Source: Eunapius fragilis (taxonomy: Eukaryota; Porifera; Demospongiae; Spongillida; Spongillidae). Taken from it: a DNA stretch of 64,000 nt. The notes under the pieces are model-generated. The model saw only the letters and a program-made list of their open reading frames with translations. It did no database searches and was not told the origin of the DNA. Position numbers and translations under genes: made by a program. The stretch's first letter is position 1. Every line of letters begins with the position of its first letter. Positions 56,683-64,000 of the stretch are shown here, in pieces. The stretch is from positions 2,446,540 through 2,510,539 of the forward strand of contig OY811989.1 in the NCBI GenBank assembly GCA_963681505.1, given 5' to 3'.

Positions 56683-59600
56683 CTGATCTCTCTGCTTCTC
56701 CTTCAGCTTGGCAAGCGCTCTTTCCACACCTTCATCCAGCAAATCCACAAGTCTGACGGTGTCACCAGATCTGCTCTTCAGCTTCTTCTTGTCCTCACCC
56801 AACACAACACCAAACCCCGTGTGATCGATTCTAACAGCATCGGAATAGTAACCAGCCATCTTAGCAGCACCAAACACAGTCTGGAAGTGTAGTGCCTGGC
56901 CAGCATCCACAACGTATATGAGCCAGTCACCCTTCTCCACGTCAACACGGTGCTTCAGGGCAGCCAGGTCCGAGGTGTCGTAAGTAAATCCACCATCAGA
57001 CTTGACAATGGTGAGAGGTACCTCCATCTCTGGTACAAACACCAGCTTCCTACCTTCCTCTTCTTTTACCAGACCTTTTCCAAAGAGACAAACAAGTGGA
57101 TAACACAAGAGGATAACACACCACACAGTATGGGCACATGCAGGTAAGTAGACATGACAGGTTGGTACACATAAATTATGACACATGTACATGGAGTTTG
57201 AGGTCTACATGTAAATGGGACAGTGTTCAGCAAAATCACCTTCCTGGGTTCAAACAAACTATTTTACATATTCTGTGAACTGTGATGAGCCTCTATCAAC
57301 CAATCGTCTAAAATAGTACTATCGATCATAAAGTTTTAAGGCACTGAATTAACAACCAGCCACACATTACAATGTGAGCAAAACATTTCTTTTGGTTGCC
57401 CTGAAAAATTTGAAGAAGTATCGAAGTGATGGTGGACACTGTCCCACATACAGTTACATAGTAATTAAACATACGCAATTGTAATTTGATGTAATTGCAA
57501 CTGGCAACATTCGGGAATGCACTAACCACTCCATACCATAAACAGCTGTGTGAAATAGTGACTCCCGTGCTTACAGGTAATTCATGAAGTACCTTTTGCT
57601 TCAAAGTCCTTGACAATGTCTTGCATGAATGGTTGATAGAAGGACTCGCCTCTCTCCTGGATGGATACCCCAAGTCTTTCATAGATGTTCTGAAACTCTA
57701 GTGTGACAACCGGGTGAGTACAAAATGGACTAAGTACCATCATAATGTTAAGATCAAGATTCAAATACCCATGTACAGGTGTGCTGTATGCTACACTTTG
57801 AACTCCCAACTTCAAACCACAGACAGCCCAACACCTGATTACACAACACTATTTCCCATGCCCTATAACAATACACCACACAGACCATAGATGAGATACA
57901 CACTGTAGGTCCACGTCATATGCATGAACAACCTAAACAACAAGAGAAATACAAAGGCGTGTGCAGATGGACATGCGTTCAACTAATGGGGCCCTAATTG
58001 ATCATGCAAGACCACACACAGTCCTAGACACAGTGACGTAGTGAAAGATATAGTCAGGTCACAAAATATGTGTATTTGGTCTTTACATACTATACACATG
58101 CACAGTACAACGTACTTGATAGTCACATACATCTGCATACAATGTACTTGATAGTCCCATACATCTGCATACAACCTACTTGATAGTCACATACATCTGC
58201 ATACAACTTACTTGATAGTCCCATACATCTGCATACAACCTACTTGATAGTCACATACATCTGCATACAACCTACTTGATAGTAATGCCAGCATACCAAC
58301 TACTTGACAGACTCACTTTACAAAGAACTCCACACCATGTCAGTGAAAACCAACCTTTAAAATGACTATCAACTAACCCAAAGTTCTACCTCCCCCCCTC
58401 CTGTTATCAGTGAGGTCACCTCCCACATGCCAATTACCTCTCCTGGAGACATCGCAGATGAGGTTCCATGCTCTCCTCACATCAGCATTGCCATTCTGCA
58501 GTAGCACCACTGATGCATACGCCCTTTTCTTGAACTCCTCATCCTCATCGAATCGTTTCTTTGAAGCCTAACAAAGAAGCCAAAAGGGAGTAGGTGTGCA
58601 CTGCACAGGCTCAATCATAAGCACCCTATGCAGAACACTTCAGCAAACACCCACCCACCCACCCACACACACCTTCCACACAACCCACACACCTTCCCAC
58701 AAAGGAAGGAATAATTAACATGTTTACACACACACACACAGGAGAACAGAAGAATGTGTTGACAGCAGGACATCAAACCACAACCTTTTAGCACAAGAGC
58801 TGACAAAGCTGCTAGCACTTACCAGAACACTCCTAACATAGCAAAACAGCACTTCCTAACTTCCCCAAACACAGGAAGCCCCGGTTACCACAAGGTGCCC
58901 ACATCCTTATAAATGCCCACAAATGTAATCTGCCAATGCCCTGCCAAGGGGTACATATTACTTGTCTCACACCTACAAGTTTACACATATTATACAAGAC
59001 GCGCATACCCACAACCATCAATTGTTAACACACATACAAAAGCCACACATGATACCCGCGTGCACACACATGTGCTCTCTCAATCTCTCTCTCTCTGCAA
59101 TGCAACCATATTAAGTACAATCCTTTGACCTTTTGAGGTGACAGCTGAGGTGGGTGGGTGATGAAGAGCTGGCACTAACCTTGTAGAAGGCCTGAAGGTC
59201 TCCAATGGGTGGGGACACCTTTGTGTAGTCAGGAAACATGTCCTTGAGGTGAGCTATAAGCATACCGAACTGAGTACCCCAATCTCCAACATGGTTGAGT
59301 CTGAAGAGGAAGGTACACCAACAAGGTCCCATCAAGGTCACATACATGTGCATTGGAGGTCACATACATGCATTGGAGGTCACACACATGCATTGGAGGT
59401 CACACACATGCATTGGAGGTCACATACATGCATTGGAGGTCACACACATGTGCACTGGAGGTCACACACATGCATTGGAGGTCACATACATGCATTGGAA
59501 GTCGCATACATGTGCATTGGTGACGTCACACATAATACTGCTGTACAGATTCATGTGTTGTTTTATCTGCTGGAAGTAGTGATACTTACACTACATATTG

Positions 59601-62264
59601 CATGCCAGAAGCATCATCAACCACAAAAATTGCATACCCACCAAGTGCCAATATATGTATATCCATTTAAGGGCATGTCTACAGTAGGATATTATGAATC
59701 CATTTAAGGCATGCCCACCTTAGGACATCATTTCATTTAAAGGATTTGTCCACCTTAGGACATCATATGTCCACCTTAGGACATTATTTCATTTAAGGAT
59801 ATGCCCACCTTAGGACATCATTTCATTTAAGGATATGCCCACCTTAGGATATCATTTCATTTAAGGATATGTCCACCTTAGGACATCATTTCATTTAAGG
59901 ATATGCCCACCTTAGGACATCATTTCATTTAAGGATATGCCCACCTTAGGACATCATTTCATTTAAGGATATACCCACCTTAGGACATCATTTCATTTAA
60001 GGATATGCCCACCTTAGGACATCATTTCATTTAAGGATATGCCCACCTTAGGACATCATTTCATTTAAGGATATGCCCACCTTAGGACATCATGTCCTGC
60101 AAACTCTAAAAGGCGACAGAACGTCTCTCCAATGATGGTGGACCGTAGGTGACCCACATGCATCTCCTTGGCGATGTTTGGAGAGGAGAAGTCAACAATG
60201 ACTCTTAGCTTCTTGTCAACAGGAGGGGGACGCACGCCATGAACCAGGAGGTCGTTGATCAAGTCAGAGACAAAGGTTGGTGCCAAGGAGACGTTGATGA
60301 AACCAGCTCCTGCTACATCAAGCTTGAACAAGTGAGTGAGTGAGTAAGTGAGTGAGTGAGTGAGTGAATGTGTGTGCAAACATGTTTTGGTGTGCATGTG
60401 TATACGTGCAAGGGGTCTGATCAGACTGTTGGGTACAAAGATACAACATGTACCTACAGCCCAAAGGACTGTTCCACTGCATCATGTTACACACATACAT
60501 ATACATGTATACACACTTACATGTATATCTTTAAATGTACACCACGTGGTGTTGTACAACATGTGTATATAAATGTTTCCCCATCCCATAAAGACATTCC
60601 CTACCAATAAAGACATACCTTCCCAATAAAGGGTCCAGTCTTGACCTGGGCTATGATCCTGTCAGCCACATCACGTGGTGCAACGTTTTGCCCTGCGGCC
60701 TTCAGCACCTGTTGGACCAGAGATGTACCTTTTACACACAGGAAACACACCAGCTGCATGCAAGTGGTGGTTAGTTGGGGGAGGGGGAGGTCACATGTCC
60801 TCAAAGGGATGGACTAAGATAACCAAATGACCACATCATAGATTACAATCACAAAATTCATTCCCATAGTAACACCTTTAGTATTAAATGACAAAACAAG
60901 AGTTCAAGTGTGTACAGGTGTGCTCCCCAGTCAAAAGAACCTCACACACACTAAGCTAACAATGCAGCCCTCAAATCCACGTGGGGGGTGAGGGGGGGGA
61001 GGGAGGGAGGGTTTGCAGGACTGCATCACAATGGATACCCATGATTCACATGGCTGAGGTGATGGGAGGGCATACAACATGATGACTATGGGAACACACA
61101 ACACACAGTCCTTTCTCCATTAATTATTCTATTTGCCCGAGAAATAAATATACATAAAGTCTGGTGCCAACATAAAGGTACATATTAGAGGCTTCAACCA
61201 TACTCGCCAGGCAGGGAGTGGTTGGGTGGAGCAGAGCACTACCCCCACCCAACCATCAGTCACTACTCTCCTTACCAGAGGTCCCCCACTACCGTAGTTC
61301 ACATCAACAGATGTTGGTGTATGCTAATTATGACGAGTAGCATTGAATGGTATATGAGAGGTCCATTTGGAACACAAATATGACATCAGCTATCACATGT
61401 GACTGCAGGTGACACGGATAAATCAGGTGACACAGATAAATCAGGCGACACAGATAAATCAGGCGACACAGATAAATCACGCCACACACACACACATGCA
61501 CACACACACACACGCACACACATACATGTACACACACACACACACACACATATACATGTACACACACAGGCACATAACAAACACACAAACTCTTGGGAAA
61601 CATGGAGCACAAGTATACATACACTTTCTTAATCATGGAGAAGGTGTACTGTAAGGTACTGCGTAAAAGACCCCCCCCCCACCATTGTCATGTACAGGTA
61701 CCATTTCATTTCCTGTATAATTGAACAAGTTTGCAGAGACATTCACTGTCATTGGAGATGTGCACATTTAAACAAGTCTTATTTCAATCCCTTTGGGGAC
61801 ATAGGCAAGGGGGGAGGGGGGAAATACTCTAAGTGGTAAGTGCATATATGAGCATAGGTTTGTTCCATTACATCATGACCTCAATTGTCATATATGTACA
61901 TGTATACAAATGAAATCTCCTTAACCAATTTGCTGCCTTAAAAAGGAGTCTTTGGCAAGTGAACTGTAGTGGGTGGGTGATGGGTGGAGTGTATTAATAG
62001 GTGGAGTGTAAAGGATTTGGCGATGCAATCATTTCCCACAAAGCCATACCAAACACATACACTATGTTCACGTACCTGTGAAATGGGCATTGCTGCAATG
62101 CACTTATAGTCTCCAAATTTTTCATCACTAGTTGGCTGAATAAGTGCCTTGGTTTGGGTGAAGGCGGGATAAACAGAGCGGACAGCTGTTGTAAACACAC
62201 TGTTCATGATGGCCAAGACGTTGCTCATTGACTTCATGGCTTTTCTCTGTTCTTCAGCAATAGC
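56683..62264 (-). CDS. RARS1: Arginyl-tRNA synthetase, cytosolic type (7 exons, both ends missing)
   Basis: Exons in transcript order are 62076-62264, 60619-60708, 60081-60322, 59180-59300, 58438-58567, 57593-57697 and 56683-57074, giving 423 codons in one frame. The enzyme charges tRNA-Arg in the cytosol. Visible parts are the N-terminal additional domain ([37 protein letters not shown]), then [10 protein letters not shown], the HIGH-type motif [20 protein letters not shown] and [19 protein letters not shown]. Next come [74 protein letters not shown] and the KMSKS-equivalent loop [20 protein letters not shown]. The start exon is not visible between 62265 and 64000. The C-terminal anticodon-binding domain of about 190 residues is not found downstream of 56683 before the assembly gap. 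All exon junctions are GT-AG. Confidence 0.93.
57215..57445 (-). repeat. Dispersed repeat D, copy 3, in an ArgRS intron
   Basis: GGGACAGTGTTCAGCAAAAT starts the element and CACTGTCC ends it, giving a short inverted terminus. The interior GATCATAAAGTTTTAAGGCA and CATTTCTTTTGGTTGCC match the reverse complement of 49885-49990. Confidence 0.75.
58100..58285. repeat. 31-bp minisatellite in an ArgRS intron, about 6 copies
   Basis: The unit is ACTTGATAGTCACATACATC followed by TGCATACAACCT, with CACATAC and CCCATAC variants alternating. Confidence 0.9.
59335..59525. repeat. 20-22 bp minisatellite in an ArgRS intron, about 9 copies
   Basis: The unit is GGTCACACACATGCATTGGA with ACATAC and ATGTGCATTGG variants. 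It begins about 35 bp upstream (in transcript sense) of the LNHVGDWG exon. Confidence 0.9.
59712..60095 (-). repeat. 34-bp array containing copies of an ArgRS splice donor
   Basis: Twelve copies of CCACCTTAGGA lie in units like GATATGCCCACCTTAGGACA plus TCATTTCATTTAAG. In transcript sense each reads GTCCTAAG|GTGGGC. The last copy, at 60070-60095, is the real end of exon 60081-60322. The other eleven lie in the downstream intron. Confidence 0.95.
60324..60370. repeat. GTGA tetranucleotide repeat at the acceptor of an ArgRS exon
   Basis: AGTGAGTGAGTGAGTAAGTG runs up to the exon start at 60322. In transcript sense this is (CACT)n and serves as the polypyrimidine tract. Confidence 0.85.
61407..61570. 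repeat. 19-bp repeat plus (CA)n in an ArgRS intron
   Basis: GGTGACACAGATAAATCAG occurs four times, with GGCGACA variants, followed by interrupted CA repeats. Confidence 0.9.
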
Positions 62265-62349
62265 CTATGAAGTAACAAATGGTTACTCCCATTAACACTG
62301 GTACTCACCCCCTCCCCTTTTAATTGGGAATTCTACTTTCTTCTTCCCC

Positions 62350-62670
62350 ACCCCTCATATCATGCACACCCCCCCACCCCTCAGCTCATGCACACCCCCA
62401 CCCCTCATCTCATGCACACCCTCCCCACCCCTCAGCTCATGCACACTCTCCCCACCCCTCAGCTCATGCACACCCCCACCCCTCAGCTCATGCACACCTC
62501 CCCACCCCTCAGCTCATGCACTCTCCCCATCCTCATCTCATGCACACCCTCCCCTCCCCTCATCTCATGCACACCCTCCCCACCCCTCATCTCATGCACA
62601 CCTCCCCACCCCTCATCCCATGCACACCTCCCCACCCCTCATCTCATGCACATCTCCCCACCCCTCATCC
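62350..62670. repeat. 24-28 bp C-rich minisatellite, about 13 copies
   Basis: The unit is CTCATGCACACCCTCCCCAC followed by CCCTCAGCT or CCCTCATCT. All three plus-strand frames stay open because the unit lacks stops; these are not genes. Confidence 0.92.
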
Positions 62671-63354
62671 CCACTATCCATGAGCGACAAGGAGACGCAA
62701 CTGTTAGCCAAGGGGTTTTTGAAGAAATATCTTAGTAGTTTTTAAATTGCAAGCGTAAAGTGGTGTTGAACGTTGATATGCTTCAATTCATTCCTTAGGT
62801 GGTGCAAAACCACTTATGAAACCACAGTGTAAACCATGTCCTAATATGGAAGTAACATGTGATACAGGCAGGGGCCAAGGATGAAATCCTAAAGTCCCAC
62901 TCATTAGAAGTTGTAACTGTTAATAATATGTATACGAAAACAAACGCCAGACCATGAAGTGGTTTACTGGTATCAATTGAAACCCCCTTAGTTTACCCAG
63001 TGTTCAACATGGTTAGTTGTGAACAAGACTGTACAATAAAAGCTGATGACCTTACCCAACAAGATGGCAATTTAATATATACACACACACACACATATCA
63101 AACGCAACTTCAACAACCCTCAACTATTATTCCTTTTTAGCAGTGATACAGCCTGCTCTGTCATTCCAATGTATCTACTCGTGTTGTCACTTAGTGCTAT
63201 TTTCTTCACTCACTGTACCTGCCCCTTAGATCACCCAAGCCGTTTCTCCACATGCACAGACAAAGAGTTCGCTCCTTTAGTTTGAACACATACTGATGCA
63301 TAACCACCAAATAAATAAACACCCAGTAGTAAACAAGTCAGGCTGAAGAGAATA
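62671..63354. other. Non-coding stretch upstream of the first ArgRS exon seen
   Basis: AT-rich with a short (CA)n at 63081-63094. I looked here for the start exon of ArgRS on the minus strand and did not find one. Confidence 0.4.
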
Positions 63355-63830
63355 TAGCACCAGGTAGCACACACCTATGATAGCAGGCCAGGTAGCATAC
63401 ACCTATGATAGCAGGCCAGGTAGCATACACCTATGATAGCAGGCCAGGTAGCATACACCTATGATAGCAGGCCAGGTAGCATACACCTATGATAGCAGGC
63501 CAGGTAGCATACACCTATGATAGCAGGCCAGGTAGCATACACCTATGATAGCAGGCCAGGTAGCATACACCTATGATAGCAGGCCAGGTAGCATACACCT
63601 ATGATAGCAGGCCAGGTAGCATACACCTATGATAGCAGGCCAAGTAGCATACACCTATGATAGCAGGCCAGTAGCATACACCTATGATAGCAGGCCAGGT
63701 AGCATACACCTATGATAGCAGGCCAGGTAGCACACACCTATGATAGCAGGCCAGTAGCATACACCTATGATAGCAGGCCAGGTAGCATACACCTATGATA
63801 GCAGGCCAGTAGCATACACCTACAGTATGC
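63355..63830. repeat. 27-28 bp minisatellite, about 17 copies
   Basis: The unit is CAGGTAGCATACACCTATGA followed by TAGCAGGC. Some copies lack one G (CAGTAGC). The copies are almost identical, so the array is recent. Confidence 0.95.
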
Positions 63831-64000
63831 TAGGCAATGAGCATGGAGTTGAAAAAGTTTGGTGTTCACTAAGTGACTAAAATCTAACCTCCAAAAACAT
63901 CACATGATGGAAGTGCACATTCCAGGAGTAAACACTGCTAACATGAACTAGCCATTGCCACTACTGCCAGAGGGACCATGAGTCATCTTGTGAATTGATA

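Noticed and set aside
59249..59707. 152-codon ORF with [12 protein letters not shown] repeats
   Set aside because: Translation of the 20-22 bp intronic minisatellite.
62324..62745. Three overlapping plus-strand ORFs of 115-127 codons rich in Pro, His and Ser
   Set aside because: They are three frames of the same stop-free C-rich minisatellite.
63355..63830. CRISPR-like direct repeats
   Set aside because: Pure head-to-tail minisatellite with no unique spacers.
1..64000. tRNA or rRNA genes
   Set aside because: I saw no cloverleaf with intact A and B boxes and no rRNA core sequence, but a computed scan would be needed to exclude tRNAs.

Overview
This is eukaryotic, animal-type DNA. Genes are split by GT-AG introns, many of them 50-100 nt long. 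The proteins include scavenger-receptor (SRCR) and LDL-receptor class A domains, a TM2-like membrane protein, a seven-helix receptor and cytosolic-type arginyl-tRNA synthetase. The transposon mixture (CACTA/EnSpm, Ginger-like, pogo/Tigger, foldback MITEs, retroelement tails), the compact genes and the cAMP-receptor-like GPCR suggest an early-branching invertebrate, most likely a sponge. That placement is inference; no rRNA or mitochondrial marker is present. A 200-base N run at 53778-53977 marks a scaffold gap.

Layout. 1-480: tail of a retroelement ORF. 821-6547 (+): complete 8-exon gene for a type I membrane protein, signal peptide-LDLa-SRCR-LDLa-SRCR-TM-proline-rich tail. 7276-8218 (-): frameshifted retroelement fragment. 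9.5-12.9 kb: satellite of about 22 copies of a 154-bp unit. 13750-16755 (-): intact 1001-aa CACTA-type transposase, with a divergent 5-exon gene at 17035-18118 that is probably its partner. 19524-21896 (+): intact 12-exon DDE integrase-like gene with an antisense retroelement fragment in one intron. 21.95-25.57 kb: inverted repeats enclosing a decayed protein-kinase gene with duplicated small exons; a second, truncated integrase copy lies just outside. 26960-32041 (+): 13-exon SET-domain (SETD/LSMT-like) gene with an apparent signal peptide. 34.7-35.6 kb: uncertain acidic secreted-type gene. 36411-38855: decayed Ginger-like transposon with 8-bp termini, abutting a broken Gypsy-type gag fragment. 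39991-40962 (+): single-exon GPCR. 42.6-45.8 kb: repeat-protein fragment, foldback MITE and minisatellites. 46018-48937: pogo/Tigger-like element with perfect 26-bp TIRs and TA duplications, carrying a THAP-like piece. 49547-49860: second foldback MITE. 50727-51827 (-): TM2-like gene. 54.1-55.2 kb (-): retroelement gag-like remnant with a 9-residue Ala/Pro repeat. 56683-62264 (-): seven exons of arginyl-tRNA synthetase, missing both ends, with introns full of minisatellites.

The host genes do not form an operon or obvious pathway; they are independent loci in a transposon-dense neighbourhood. The strongest structural observations are a minisatellite that has copied the 5' splice site of an ArgRS exon eleven times, a satellite whose monomer carries a paired donor and acceptor, and a dispersed repeat with a conserved core lying directly upstream of two unrelated genes. 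Exon boundaries were read by eye from splice consensus, reading frame and domain continuity.
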